Origin: Psychroserpens jangbogonensis
Lineage (GTDB): Bacteria; Bacteroidota; Bacteroidia; Flavobacteriales; Flavobacteriaceae
Assembly: GCF_000797465.1 (NCBI RefSeq)
Contig: NZ_JSWG01000009.1
Coordinates: forward strand, 372,001 to 436,000
Length of the DNA stretch: 64,000 nt
Reading direction: 5' to 3'
The translations under genes and the position numbers were made by a program. Shown here one piece after another: positions 1 through 8,750 of this stretch. Numbering within the stretch: the first letter of the stretch is position 1; each line of letters begins with the position of its first letter. The notes beneath the pieces were generated by a model. It was not told the origin of the DNA, made no database searches, and saw only the letters and a program-made list of their open reading frames with translations.

Positions 1-426
1 TTTAAAAGCTATAGATTCAATATCATTTGCGTTTTGCGACATAATGATTTTCGCCAAAGGTTCTAGTCCGTTTTTTCGAGCGGTTTCTGCTTTTGTTTTT
101 CTGCTTTTTTTGTATGGAAGGTATAAATCTTCAAGTGTTGTAGAATCTGCACAAGCGGTTACTTTTGCTTTTAATTCTGAAGTTAAAACCCCTTGCTCTT
201 CTAATGCTTTTAGGATTGCTTTTTTCCGTTTTTCTAAGGCTTCGAAAAGGTCTTTGTATTTAACGATATCTCCAATTTGAACTTCATCCAAGTTGCTAGT
301 TGCTTCTTTTCTATACCTTGAAATAAATGGAATGGTACAGTCTTGATTTAGTAAGTTGACTGTGTTTTTTACTGAAGATTCAGATAGTTTGGTTTTAGAA
401 ATTATGTATGGTACTAATTGAATCAT
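1..426 (-). CDS. tex: Tex-family transcription accessory protein, N-terminal part (runs off the window)
   Basis: The minus strand from the ATG at 426 to base 1 is open for 142 codons with no stop. It encodes the start of a Tex/YhgF-type protein, a cytoplasmic nucleic-acid-binding factor that in full length carries a YqgF-like fold, helix-hairpin-helix repeats and a C-terminal S1 domain. The visible part has the family's N-terminal helical region, including the signature IPFISRYRKEAT followed by LDEVQ at about residues 30-45, and a charged helix near residues 60-80. The remainder, including the S1 domain, lies outside the window. It diverges from the small T9SS gene at 514. No clear TAnnTTTG box is seen upstream. 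Family assignment is strong; the molecular role is known only from homologues. Confidence 0.9.
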   Translation of the reverse strand, partial: MIQLVPYIISKTKLSESSVKNTVNLLNQDCTIPFISRYRKEATSNLDEVQIGDIVKYKDLFEALEKRKKAILKALEEQGVLTSELKAKVTACADSTTLEDLYLPYKKSRKTKAETARKNGLEPLAKIIMSQNANDIESIAFK

Positions 427-513
427 TGCAATTATTTTGACTATAACTTATAATTAATTGATTTTTAAATCGTTAATGATAGTCCTTCATCATCAATCAC
501 TAAGTCTGAAATT

Positions 514-858
514 ATGAAAAGTGCACTCACTATTTTCTCGATTTTAATCGTTTGTAATATATCATTTTCTCAAGAAAAAAAGACTGAATTAGCTCTAGAA
601 AATCAGACTATTGATGAGGCAGAAGAACCGGTCTTTAAATTCCATCCAAATCCTGTTGTAGATGACTTATTTGTAATAGGAACTCATAAAATAAAAAGCA
701 TTGAAATTATCGATGCATTTGGAACTAGTGTTGCGCTCTACCAATTTGATAAAAGTATTATCAGAATGAATCTCTCTGAATTAAAAAGCGGGATTTACCT
801 TTTAAAAGTGATTGACAAACATGATAGACAAGACATTAAAAAGCTTGTTGTGCAATAG
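514..858 (+). CDS. Minimal secreted protein with T9SS type A sorting domain
   Basis: This 114-residue protein has an N-terminal signal peptide (residues 1-20, ending ISFSQ) and then almost nothing but a type A T9SS C-terminal domain. The CTD has the FHPNPVVDD opening near residue 43, a central IEIIDAFG strand, the L-x-SGIYLLKV element and a basic C-terminal strand ending KKLVVQ. Between signal and CTD there are only about 20 acidic residues. T9SS cargo normally carries a large functional domain ahead of this tag, so this is either a free-standing sorting domain or the remnant of a larger cargo gene. Its stop lies 1 nt from the end of the convergent metG. Secretion through the outer membrane is inferred; no other function can be assigned. 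Confidence 0.8.
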   Translation: MKSALTIFSILIVCNISFSQEKKTELALENQTIDEAEEPVFKFHPNPVVDDLFVIGTHKIKSIEIIDAFGTSVALYQFDKSIIRMNLSELKSGIYLLKVIDKHDRQDIKKLVVQ

Positions 859-859
859 T

Positions 860-2905
860 CTAGCTAATCTGCAACCCACTATTAACTGCTGTATCTGGAT
901 TTACAAACACCAATTTACCTTCAGGAGTTTCGGTCATTAAAATCATACCTTCACTTTCAACACCTCGCAATGCTCTTGGTGCTAAGTTCACTAAAACAGT
1001 CACTTGCTTTCCAATCACTTCTTCTGGAGTAAAGCTCTCAGCAATACCAGACACAATCGTTCTTATATCGATACCTGTATCTACTTTTAAAACTAATAAC
1101 TTCTTAGTTTTAGGCATTTTTTCGGCTTCAAGAATAGTCCCAACTCTCATATCTAATTTAGTGAAATCATCAAAAGTGATGATATCCTTTTGAGGTTCTA
1201 ATACTTTATTAGCAGCTTCATTAGCTTTCTTGCTAGCTTCTAATTTATCAAGTTGTTCTTGAATGGTCTTGTCTTCAATTTTAGAGAATAGTAATTCACC
1301 TTTACCTATTTGGTGTCCAGCTGGAATGAGAATATTTTTCGTAGAAATATCAGCCCAAGAATTATCAGTAGTATTTAGAATGCCTTTTAATTTATCTGAA
1401 GTGAATGGTAAAAAAGGTTCACACAATGTCGCCAATGCACTTGCTATTTGAAGTGCAACATACATGATTGTTTTTGTACGAACTTCATCTGTTTTCACCA
1501 ATTTCCAAGGTTCTTCATCAGCTAAATATTTATTTCCTAAACGCGCTAAATTCATCAATTCTTGACTTGCTTCTCTAAAACGGTAACGTTCTAAAGAACT
1601 TTCAATCACTGAAGGATATGCTTTTATAGCAGCTAAGGTTTCATTATCAACTTCTGAAAATTCCGAAGCTTCAGGAATAATTCCGCCATAATATTTATTA
1701 GTAAGAACAACAACGCGATTGATAAAGTTTCCGAAGATAGCTACCAACTCATTATTATTTCTTGCTTGAAAGTCTTTCCAAGTAAAATCATTATCCTTAC
1801 TTTCTGGAGCATTAGCAGTTAATGAATAACGCAATACATCTTGTTGGTTTGGGAAATCTTCTAAATAATCTGGTAACCAAACAGCCCAGTTTTTAGAAGT
1901 GGATAATTTCTTGCCTTCAAGATTTAAAAATTCATTAGCAGGTACATTATCTGGTAATATATATGAACCTTCTGCTTTTAGCATTGCTGGAAAAATAATA
2001 CAGTGAAAAACGATATTATCCTTTCCTATAAAGTGAACCAATTTGGTGTCTTTGTCTTTCCAATAAGGTTCCCAATCTTTACCAACGTTTTGAGCCCATT
2101 CTTTAGTTGCTGAAATGTAACCAATAGGCGCATCAAACCATACGTAAAGCACTTTGCCTTCTCCTCCTGGAACAGGAACAGGAATTCCCCAATCTAAATC
2201 ACGAGTCACAGCTCTTGGTCTTAAACCATCATCAATCCATGATTTTACTTGTCCGTAAACATTAGGTTTCCAATCTTTTTTATGCCCTTTTAAAATCCAT
2301 TCTTTTAAAAAGTCTTCATATTTATTTAGAGGTAAAAACCAATGCTTAGTTTCTTTTAAAGAAGGAACATTTCCAGTTATAGCTGATTTAGGATTGATAA
2401 GATCAGTTGCATTTAAACTTGAACCACAATTTTCACATTGATCTCCGTAAGCTTCTTCATTTCCGCATTTTGGACATGTTCCTGTTACGAATCTATCGGC
2501 TAAAAACTGATTTGCTTCTTCGTCATATAATTGTTCTGTAACCTCTTCAATAAACTCGTGTTTATCATATAAGGTTTTAAAAAATTCAGATGCAGTATCA
2601 TGATGAATTTTAGCAGATGTTCGTGAATAGTTGTCAAACGTAATACCGAAGTCTACAAACGATTTCTTAATAATTTCATGATATTTATCTACGATATCTT
2701 GAGGGGAAACGCCTTCTTTCTTGGCTTTAATAGTAATTGGAACACCATGTTCATCACTTCCACAAATGAATGCGACATCATTTCCAGTTAAGCGTTTGTA
2801 GCGTGCGTAAATATCTGCAGGCACATAAACACCAGCTAAGTGGCCAATATGAATCGGACCATTAGTATATGGTAATGCAGCAGTAATTGTATATCTTTTA
2901 GACAT
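860..2905 (-). CDS. metG: Methionine--tRNA ligase with C-terminal tRNA-binding domain
   Basis: MetRS charges tRNA-Met with methionine in the cytoplasm. The 681-residue protein shows the class I HIGH motif at residues 19-22, a zinc knuckle with Cys144, Cys147, Cys157 and Cys160, and the KMSKS-type loop as KLSTS at 333-337. The anticodon-binding helical domain follows. A linker leads into an EMAP-II/Trbp-like OB-fold from about residue 577 (starting [14 protein letters not shown]), which dimerises and helps hold tRNA. Length and domain order match the long bacterial form. It is transcribed alone. A TACTTTTG box lies 23 nt before the ATG, and the gene diverges from the LD-carboxypeptidase. The start is fixed by the usual MSKRYTIT N-terminus. 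Confidence 0.98.
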   Translation of the reverse strand: MSKRYTITAALPYTNGPIHIGHLAGVYVPADIYARYKRLTGNDVAFICGSDEHGVPITIKAKKEGVSPQDIVDKYHEIIKKSFVDFGITFDNYSRTSAKIHHDTASEFFKTLYDKHEFIEEVTEQLYDEEANQFLADRFVTGTCPKCGNEEAYGDQCENCGSSLNATDLINPKSAITGNVPSLKETKHWFLPLNKYEDFLKEWILKGHKKDWKPNVYGQVKSWIDDGLRPRAVTRDLDWGIPVPVPGGEGKVLYVWFDAPIGYISATKEWAQNVGKDWEPYWKDKDTKLVHFIGKDNIVFHCIIFPAMLKAEGSYILPDNVPANEFLNLEGKKLSTSKNWAVWLPDYLEDFPNQQDVLRYSLTANAPESKDNDFTWKDFQARNNNELVAIFGNFINRVVVLTNKYYGGIIPEASEFSEVDNETLAAIKAYPSVIESSLERYRFREASQELMNLARLGNKYLADEEPWKLVKTDEVRTKTIMYVALQIASALATLCEPFLPFTSDKLKGILNTTDNSWADISTKNILIPAGHQIGKGELLFSKIEDKTIQEQLDKLEASKKANEAANKVLEPQKDIITFDDFTKLDMRVGTILEAEKMPKTKKLLVLKVDTGIDIRTIVSGIAESFTPEEVIGKQVTVLVNLAPRALRGVESEGMILMTETPEGKLVFVNPDTAVNSGLQIS

Positions 2906-2928
2906 CTTGAATTCGTTTTAACAAGCCA

Positions 2929-2936
2929 CAAAAGTA
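2929..2936 (-). promoter_or_regulatory. metG promoter -7 box (TACTTTTG)
   Basis: The minus strand reads TACTTTTG, an exact match to the Bacteroidota -7 consensus TAnnTTTG. It lies 23 nt before the metG ATG, giving a normal short leader. No TTG lies at the usual 17-19 nt upstream spacing. Confidence 0.6.
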
Positions 2937-2979
2937 CGCATTTTGCAAGGGATTTAGAAAAAAAATGTACATTTACAAT

Positions 2980-3993
2980 ATGTCGAAATTCCGCTATTTT
3001 TTTGTCTTGAGTTGTGTCTTTTTTTTCTTCGGAAAAATTAGTGCTCAAGATATATCTGTTCAACAAAACCAAACTGCTTTGATACAACCACCATACCTAA
3101 AAGCTGGAGATACTGTAGCGATTGTTGCGCCTTCAGGAATACTAAAAAACAGAAATAATGAAGTGCAACAAGCGGTTGATTTACTGCAAAGTTGGGGATT
3201 GAAGACTGTTGTAGGTAAACATATATTTAGTAAAGCAGATCACTTTGCAGGTACTGATGATGAACGTTGTGAAGATTTTCAAACAGCTTTAGATGATCCA
3301 ACGGTTAGCGCTATTTGGTGTGCAAGAGGTGGCTACGGAACGGTAAGGATTTTAGATAAATTAGATTACACGAAACTTAAAGATCATCCAAAATGGATTA
3401 TTGGTTATAGTGATATTACAGCTTTACATAATCAAATTCATAACGAAGGTTTTCAATCTATTCATGCGTTAATGTGTGTTAGTCTTACTAAAGATTTGGA
3501 TGATATTAAAGAAGCGTTAGCGACGTTTAGATCAACCATTTTTGGGAACCCAGTTAATTACACCTTAGAAGGATCTAGTTATAATAGAACAGGAGAGACT
3601 AGTGGTCAGCTAGTAGGTGGAAACCTCACCATGTTGCATACGATGCTTGGATCTAAAACGAGTCTAGATATGACAGGTAAAATCTTGTTTATAGAAGAGA
3701 TAGGTGAATACAAATATCATATAGATCGTATGCTTCAAAGTTTAAAGCGCGCAGGTTATTTTGAGAATTGTAAAGGTCTTATAGTTGGAGATATGAGTAA
3801 ACTTAGAAAGAATACGACGCTTTGGGGAACCTCTGTTGAACAACTCATTTTAGATGCATTAGCAGATTATGATTTTCCAATAGCCTTCAATATGCCAGCA
3901 GGTCACGAAAAGGATAATCGAGCAATGGTTTTAGGTAGTGATATTACCTTGAAGGTAGAGAAAGAAATGTCATCTTTGATTTTCAAAAAATAA
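2980..3993 (+). CDS. Secreted LD-carboxypeptidase (peptidase S66 family)
   Basis: S66 peptidases remove the terminal D-Ala from muropeptide tetrapeptides during murein recycling. The catalytic pieces are visible: Ser in the GYSD loop (WIIGYSDITALH), Glu in EEIGEYKYHIDR and His in PAGHEKDN. The CARGGYG segment between the N- and C-domains is also typical. Unlike cytoplasmic LdcA, this protein has a signal peptide (MSKFRYFFVLS... ending ISAQ), so it should act in the periplasm or envelope. I start at the ATG at 2980, not the one at 2965, because this gives a clean signal peptide and the upstream stretch contains a TACATTTA promoter-like box. Substrate is inferred from the family. Confidence 0.9.
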   Translation: MSKFRYFFVLSCVFFFFGKISAQDISVQQNQTALIQPPYLKAGDTVAIVAPSGILKNRNNEVQQAVDLLQSWGLKTVVGKHIFSKADHFAGTDDERCEDFQTALDDPTVSAIWCARGGYGTVRILDKLDYTKLKDHPKWIIGYSDITALHNQIHNEGFQSIHALMCVSLTKDLDDIKEALATFRSTIFGNPVNYTLEGSSYNRTGETSGQLVGGNLTMLHTMLGSKTSLDMTGKILFIEEIGEYKYHIDRMLQSLKRAGYFENCKGLIVGDMSKLRKNTTLWGTSVEQLILDALADYDFPIAFNMPAGHEKDNRAMVLGSDITLKVEKEMSSLIFKK

Positions 3994-4130
3994 AGCTTTC
4001 AGGATTTTCCTTTTTTCATTTTCTGTTTTTAAACTAAACCTTTTTATGGGCAAAGTAAGTGTCAAAAAAGTGTAAAAGAAATGTGAATGGATACTATAGT
4101 TCGCTTATTTATCATTTATTTGTAAAGCCT

Positions 4131-4970
4131 ATGAAAAGATATGCTTACATAATTTTAGTGCTTTTTGTAACTCTAATTTTTTCGTCTTGTAATCGAGATG
4201 ATTCGCAAATAGAAATTACAAAAATTGCAATTAGAGATATTGGAAATAAGTTATTATTATCCAATCAAGATTCTACATCATTAGTTTTACCAGTTACTAA
4301 AATTGATACAGAAAAGTATCAGTTGTCATTTCAACAAGAGCTATCTTTTAAACCAGACGAACTCGTCACATTTGTCAAAAACAGCCTTGCCAAAGCAAAC
4401 CTACCAGGAGATTATCGTGTTGAGGTCATACAATGCAATGACTATGAAGTAGCTTATAGTTATGAGATAAAAAATAACGAAGAAGAAAGCATTATTCCTT
4501 GTGCCGGACGTGCTCTGCCTCTTAATTGTTATACGATCCAAATAGGATTTGAAAATGGAAAAGAACAATCATCAATTATTTATCTTTGGTTGATCGTTCC
4601 TCTACTTTTAATTCTAGGGTTTTTATACAGACAAAAAAGGAAGTCTATTAAACCTTCTGTTGATCATCTTTTTTATACGATTGGAAATTATAAATTTGAT
4701 AAAGACCAAAGCAAATTACTTTACATAGAAAAAGAAATAGGCTTGTCAAAAAAAGAGTGTGAACTATTAGAAATTTTGTGTGATAATTTAAATGATGTCG
4801 TAAAAAGAGATGAATTATCAAAACGAGTATGGGAAGATCATGGTGTTTTTGTTGGACGAAGCCTCGACACCTATATCTCTAAATTAAGGAAAAAACTAAA
4901 TGAAGATACTTCTATCAAAATCACTAACGTGCATGGTGTAGGTTATAAGTTAGAGGTGACTAAAGAATAG
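4131..4970 (+). CDS. Membrane-tethered winged-helix transcriptional regulator, possible lipoprotein
   Basis: This roughly 279-residue protein has an N-terminal signal ending FSSC (Cys20, a lipobox-like sequence), an extracytoplasmic domain of about 125 residues, one transmembrane helix at about 148-166, a basic stop-transfer (RQKRK), and a C-terminal OmpR/PhoB-type winged helix at about 184-277. The recognition region reads LSKRVW...SLDTYISKLRKKL and the wing VHGVGYKLE. No receiver domain is present, so signalling is probably direct, as in ToxR or CadC but with opposite order (sensor N-terminal, DNA-binding domain C-terminal). Three Cys in the outer domain could form a disulfide. I choose the ATG at 4131 over 4059, since the longer form would bury the signal. 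The neighbour HEAT-repeat gene follows by 18 nt. Target genes are unknown. Confidence 0.8.
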   Translation: MKRYAYIILVLFVTLIFSSCNRDDSQIEITKIAIRDIGNKLLLSNQDSTSLVLPVTKIDTEKYQLSFQQELSFKPDELVTFVKNSLAKANLPGDYRVEVIQCNDYEVAYSYEIKNNEEESIIPCAGRALPLNCYTIQIGFENGKEQSSIIYLWLIVPLLLILGFLYRQKRKSIKPSVDHLFYTIGNYKFDKDQSKLLYIEKEIGLSKKECELLEILCDNLNDVVKRDELSKRVWEDHGVFVGRSLDTYISKLRKKLNEDTSIKITNVHGVGYKLEVTKE

Positions 4971-4988
4971 TTTAAATAAATATTTGTC

Positions 4989-5750
4989 ATGGCATTTTAT
5001 GACCTACCAAAACCTGAAAGAGATCAATTAGTTGAAAAGATCAATCGTGAGATTGCAACTGATTTGTCAAAAGGTTCAAGTGAAAAAATAGCAATATATT
5101 TTTCAGACGACGACACTTACATTCGTAAAACGGGATATTTAGCAATCGGTAAAATCTTCTATTCACAGACGCAGTTACAAACCTCTATTTTTTCAGTTTT
5201 AAAAACTTTAATGCAATCTGATGACGAGTTAATTCGACAGAGTGTAATTAATGCATCTGGCGAAATCGGGAAATTTCATTTTGATAAGATCGAAGATTTT
5301 ATGAATTCAGGATTATTTGATGATCACCATCGTGTTCGGAATGCCGTTATTGGATCTATTAAGAAAATGGGAGAGAAGAACCCTAATCCTGTTTTAGAAT
5401 GGGCTAAAGCGTATCTAAAACATCCTGATAAAGAAATTAGACGTGAGATTTGTCATGGTATTGAACTTCGTGGACGTACACATCCACAGGATATTTTACC
5501 ACTATTAAAAGAATTGGAGTTTGATGACACAAAAAGAGTCTCTGATACTTTAGTTCATGTTCTTGGGCAAATTGCTTATAAAAATGGCTGTTTAAAAACA
5601 GTTGTTGCACATCTTAATACATGGAAAAACAAACCTTTAGTTGAAAAAGCTTTAGACGAAATTGTAGATGTTCATAATCGATACAAGAAATTTGCGATAT
5701 TGAGTCAAGATGAAGCAATTGTGTATATTGATACCCATTATAAAAACTAG
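4989..5750 (+). CDS. HEAT-repeat protein
   Basis: The 253-residue protein is built of tandem alpha-helical repeats with the HEAT pattern, for example DELIRQSVINASGEIG, DHHRVRNAVIGSIKKMG and DKEIRREICHGIELRG. It has no signal peptide and should be a cytoplasmic scaffold, in the same general class as DNA-alkylation-repeat and PBS-lyase-like proteins. No catalytic residues can be assigned. It is followed without any gap by yraN (stop at 5750, ATG at 5751), so the two are almost certainly co-transcribed and may be translationally coupled. A role in DNA or nucleic-acid metabolism is only suggested by that partner. Confidence 0.8.
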   Translation: MAFYDLPKPERDQLVEKINREIATDLSKGSSEKIAIYFSDDDTYIRKTGYLAIGKIFYSQTQLQTSIFSVLKTLMQSDDELIRQSVINASGEIGKFHFDKIEDFMNSGLFDDHHRVRNAVIGSIKKMGEKNPNPVLEWAKAYLKHPDKEIRREICHGIELRGRTHPQDILPLLKELEFDDTKRVSDTLVHVLGQIAYKNGCLKTVVAHLNTWKNKPLVEKALDEIVDVHNRYKKFAILSQDEAIVYIDTHYKN

Positions 5751-6110
5751 ATGGCAAATCATAACGAATTAGGAAAAAAAGGTGAAGACTTAGCTGCAGT
5801 TTTTCTAGAAAAGAACGGTTACAAGGTTCTTACACGTAATTATATATTTCAGAAAGCTGAAGTTGATATTATTGCTAAAAAGGAAAATGTACTTGCTGTT
5901 GTTGAAGTTAAAACACGTTCTACTAATGTTTTTGGCAACCCTCAAGATTTTTTAAAACCGAAGCAAATTCAAAGGATTGTTAAAGCGGTAGATAATTATG
6001 TAACGTCCAACCAACTTGATATTGAGGTGCGTTTTGATATTATTGCTATCGTAAAAAATGGAAATCAATTTGATATTGAGCATTTAGAAAATGCCTATTA
6101 TCATTTTTAA
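5751..6110 (+). CDS. YraN family (UPF0102) endonuclease-fold protein
   Basis: The 119-residue protein has the UPF0102 hallmarks: GKKGEDLAAVFLEKNGY at the N-terminus, the NY-x-AEVDIIA core (here QKAEVDIIAKKENVLAVVEVKTR) with D and ExK residues of a PD-(D/E)xK nuclease-like fold, and the later RFDIIAI strand. Family length is about 115-130 residues, so it is complete. Catalytic activity is not well established for the family. It directly abuts the HEAT-repeat gene upstream and converges on nadD, with 3 nt between the stops. Confidence 0.9.
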   Translation: MANHNELGKKGEDLAAVFLEKNGYKVLTRNYIFQKAEVDIIAKKENVLAVVEVKTRSTNVFGNPQDFLKPKQIQRIVKAVDNYVTSNQLDIEVRFDIIAIVKNGNQFDIEHLENAYYHF

Positions 6111-6113
6111 GAC

Positions 6114-6692
6114 TTACTTATAAAAATTCATTTCATCCAAATATTCCCAAACGTACTCAGGAAGCATTGGTCTTACATTTTTGCCTTCTTTAATAGATTT
6201 TCTTATAAATGTTGAAGACAATTCCATAATAGGAGCATCTACCTTCTTGATTTTTGAATGTGTATTAAATTTAGCATCTGTTGAACCATTTGAAATTCTA
6301 GGATACACATAGATATCATGATTGTCTAAGATGAGTTGGTAGTTTTTCCACTTGTGAAAACTCTTCAAATTATCTTCACCCATTATAAGAGCAAATTTAG
6401 AATCTGGGTATTTTTCTTTTAAATAGGTAAGCGTATTAATCGTGTAATTGGGTTGTGGTAAATCAAACTCAATATCACTTGGCTCAAGTTTTAAATAATC
6501 TTTTGTTGCACGATACACCATTTCATAACGCTGACGGTCATTCAACAATGAGCTTTTCTTTTTAAACGGACTGTGAGGTGTAACAACAAACCAGATTTTA
6601 TCTAAATCGCTATATTCAGCTAAATGGTTTGCAATGGTTAAATGTCCAACGTGAATTGGATTAAACGTCCCAAAATACAATCCAATTTTCAT
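6114..6692 (-). CDS. nadD: Nicotinate-nucleotide adenylyltransferase
   Basis: NadD transfers AMP from ATP to nicotinate mononucleotide in NAD synthesis. The 192-residue protein has the nucleotidyltransferase signature GTFNPIHVGHL at residues 8-18, the substrate-binding segment near FALIMGEDNL, and the C-terminal ISSTFIRKSI-type motif (here LSSTFIRKSI). Size matches the family. It is the last gene of a minus-strand cluster yicC-gmk-nadD, starting 3 nt after the gmk stop, so it is very likely co-transcribed. Confidence 0.96.
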   Translation of the reverse strand: MKIGLYFGTFNPIHVGHLTIANHLAEYSDLDKIWFVVTPHSPFKKKSSLLNDRQRYEMVYRATKDYLKLEPSDIEFDLPQPNYTINTLTYLKEKYPDSKFALIMGEDNLKSFHKWKNYQLILDNHDIYVYPRISNGSTDAKFNTHSKIKKVDAPIMELSSTFIRKSIKEGKNVRPMLPEYVWEYLDEMNFYK

Positions 6693-6695
6693 GAG

Positions 6696-7286
6696 TTATG
6701 AATTAATGAAATTAGACACTAATTTGTGAGCATCATTTAACGCTTTATCTAAATCTTTATTGAGAACAATTTCGTCAAATAAAGGTGCAGTCGCTAATTC
6801 AGCAGGAGCTTTTGCAACTCGCATGCTAATCTTATCTTTACTTTCTTCTCCACGTTCTTTAAGTCTAATGATAAGTTCATTTAAATCTGGTGGTTTTACA
6901 AAAACAGCTAAAGTTTCTTCTGGGAACTTCTTCTTAATTCTTAATCCGCCAGAAACATCAATATCAAAAATGACATTTTTACCTTTTCCCCAAATGCGTT
7001 CAATTTCAGTTTTTAAAGTTCCGTAGAAATTATCTCTATAGACTTCTTCCCATTCTAAAAACTCATCGTTCTTGATTCTGTTTTTAAAATCTTTAATATC
7101 TAAGAAGTAGTAATCTTTTCCGTGGATTTCATTTCCGCGTTTTTCTCTAGACGTTGCTGAAATAGAAAACTCTAAATTAAGCTCCTTCTGTTTGAGTAAA
7201 TGTCTAACAATAGTTGTTTTTCCAGAACCAGAAGGTGCTGAAAACACTAGTAACTTTCCTCTATTTTTATTCTTTATTTCTGACAC
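6696..7286 (-). CDS. gmk: Guanylate kinase
   Basis: Guanylate kinase phosphorylates GMP to GDP with ATP in the cytoplasm. The 196-residue protein has the P-loop SAPSGSGKTTIV at about residues 16-27, the GMP-binding segment SATSREKRGNEIHGKDYYF and the lid/core region ending in a DLDKALNDAHKLV helix. Length is normal. It sits between yicC and nadD on the minus strand, a linkage seen in many Bacteroidota. The start at 7286 gives a short charged N-terminus before the P-loop strand. Confidence 0.97.
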   Translation of the reverse strand: MSEIKNKNRGKLLVFSAPSGSGKTTIVRHLLKQKELNLEFSISATSREKRGNEIHGKDYYFLDIKDFKNRIKNDEFLEWEEVYRDNFYGTLKTEIERIWGKGKNVIFDIDVSGGLRIKKKFPEETLAVFVKPPDLNELIIRLKERGEESKDKISMRVAKAPAELATAPLFDEIVLNKDLDKALNDAHKLVSNFINS

Positions 7287-7309
7287 AAATTTGAATTAAA
7301 TTAGGTTTA

Positions 7310-8167
7310 TTAAAGTACGTTCAATAACTGTTCCTTAATTTTTTCGAGTTCGTCTTTCATTTGAACAACCAATTTTTGCATTGGTGCATAATTTGATTTC
7401 GAACCAATGGTGTTGATTTCCCTACCCATTTCTTGAGAGATAAAACCAAGTTTTTTACCATTAGAATCGTCAGATTGTAATGCTTTTTGAAAGTAGTCTA
7501 AGTGGTTTTTTAAACGCACTTTTTCTTCAGTGATATCAAATTTCTCAATGTAATACACGAGTTCTTGCTCAAATCGATTTTCATCAACCTTTTCTTTAAT
7601 ATCTGAAATACCTTTATTTAAACGTTCTCGAACACCATCAATACGATCAGGATCCATGGCAATAACCTCGTCGAGCAAATCTGAAATATTTTGAGCGCGA
7701 GACACAAATTCATCTTCAAGACTTTTCCCTTCGTCAACTCTATATTGTAGAATCTTTTCTAAACTACTGTCAATTTCTTTTGAAATTTGAGACCATTCGT
7801 TCTCATCCATTTCCTCACGTTCAGTAGTTAAAGCATCTGGAAGGCGAATCGCCATTTTTAGCAATTCGGTTTCATCACCATCAACAACATTTTTGAGTTG
7901 TTTGATGTATTGATTCACAACTGTTTTATTGATTTGGGTCGACGTTTCTTCGCCTGTGATTTCCATATATAATGAAAAATCTATTTTACCTCTCACCAAT
8001 TTAGATGCAATGAGCTTTCTAATGCTTAGTTCCTTTTCACGATACAATGAAGGCATTCTTGTATTAAGATCTAAGTTTTTGCTGTTTAGCGATTTTACTT
8101 CTATCGATATTTTTTTGGTCGGAAGTTGTATTACAGATTTTCCGTAACCAGTCATTGATTGTATCAT
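7310..8167 (-). CDS. YicC family endoribonuclease-like protein
   Basis: The 285-residue protein begins MIQSMTGYGKS, the invariant YicC N-terminus, followed by the SLNSKNLDLNTRMP segment and a long helical middle part. The C-terminal DUF1732-type region has the signature FISQEMGREINTIGSKSN. Some YicC homologues cleave RNA; activity here is inferred from the family. A longer frame begins at 8194, but the family N-terminus and a TACCTTTG promoter box at 8192-8199 on the minus strand both point to the ATG at 8167. It heads the yicC-gmk-nadD cluster, with 23 nt before gmk. Confidence 0.93.
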   Translation of the reverse strand: MIQSMTGYGKSVIQLPTKKISIEVKSLNSKNLDLNTRMPSLYREKELSIRKLIASKLVRGKIDFSLYMEITGEETSTQINKTVVNQYIKQLKNVVDGDETELLKMAIRLPDALTTEREEMDENEWSQISKEIDSSLEKILQYRVDEGKSLEDEFVSRAQNISDLLDEVIAMDPDRIDGVRERLNKGISDIKEKVDENRFEQELVYYIEKFDITEEKVRLKNHLDYFQKALQSDDSNGKKLGFISQEMGREINTIGSKSNYAPMQKLVVQMKDELEKIKEQLLNVL

Positions 8168-8191
8168 ATGAGTTTTAAAAAAAAAGTTGAA

Positions 8192-8199
8192 CAAAGGTA
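8192..8199 (-). promoter_or_regulatory. yicC-gmk-nadD promoter -7 box (TACCTTTG)
   Basis: Exact TAnnTTTG match on the minus strand, 24 nt before the yicC ATG at 8167. It overlaps the alternative upstream start and so argues against it. Confidence 0.6.
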
Positions 8200-8227
8200 A
8201 CGAAAATCATAACGTTATAATTCATGG

Positions 8228-8255
8228 TTGAGCATTATAAAAATTAATAACTTTG
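8228..8255 (+). promoter_or_regulatory. Full-consensus flavobacterial promoter TTG-N17-TAnnTTTG
   Basis: TTG at 8228-8230, 17 nt spacing, then TAACTTTG at 8248-8255. This is the published flavobacterial consensus in full and is the best promoter in the window. The transcript would start near 8260, so the thioesterase start at 8274 has a normal short leader, whereas the ATG at 8265 would have almost none. Confidence 0.75.
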
Positions 8256-8273
8256 AAAACTTAAATGTGTACC

Positions 8274-8750
8274 ATGTATAAAAAAGATTTTGAAATTCGT
8301 TGGAGTGATATTGATGCTAATGGCCATTTGGCAAATTCAGCCTATACAAACTTTATGAGCCATGCAAGAATGGGCTTTTTTATAGAGTATGGATTTTCGA
8401 TGAACGAACTGGCTTCATTCAATATTGGACCAGTTGTATTTTTTGAACACACCTACTATTACAAAGAATCTTTTATAGGGAAACCAATAACTGTGAGTGT
8501 TGAAGTCTCTGGATTAAGTGAAGACGGAATGTTTTTTAAGTTTGAACATAATTTATATGATGAAAAAGGACAACACTTAGCAACGAGCGATATGTTAGGG
8601 TCTTGGATTGATTTAAAAACGCGCAAGCTTACTATATTGCCTGATGTTTTATTGAAACAGTCGGAATCCTTTCCGAAGACTGAACGCTTTAAGTTATTGA
8701 CAAAAGAAGACACAAGAGTATCTGGAAAAGCACCTAAGAATTTAAGCTAA
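8274..8750 (+). CDS. Acyl-CoA thioesterase, hotdog (4HBT) family
   Basis: A single hotdog-fold protein of about 158 residues. It contains the 4HBT-type motif WSDIDANGHLANSAYTNFM, where the Asp-x-x-x-His region supplies the usual catalytic acid, followed by the long hotdog helix and the five-strand sheet. The enzyme should cleave acyl-CoA thioesters in the cytoplasm; chain-length preference cannot be read. A strong promoter lies just upstream. An ATG at 8265 adds three residues and cannot be excluded. The 3' end overlaps the convergent EamA transporter gene by 9 nt. Confidence 0.88.
   Translation: MYKKDFEIRWSDIDANGHLANSAYTNFMSHARMGFFIEYGFSMNELASFNIGPVVFFEHTYYYKESFIGKPITVSVEVSGLSEDGMFFKFEHNLYDEKGQHLATSDMLGSWIDLKTRKLTILPDVLLKQSESFPKTERFKLLTKEDTRVSGKAPKNLS

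Noticed and set aside
44-280. Plus-strand open frame of 78 codons near the left edge
   Set aside because: It is antisense to the tex coding frame, whose translation matches the Tex family closely, and the plus frame has no recognisable features.
2965-2979. Earlier ATG start for the LD-carboxypeptidase
   Set aside because: The extra five residues would precede the signal peptide, and the region contains a TACATTTA promoter-like box.
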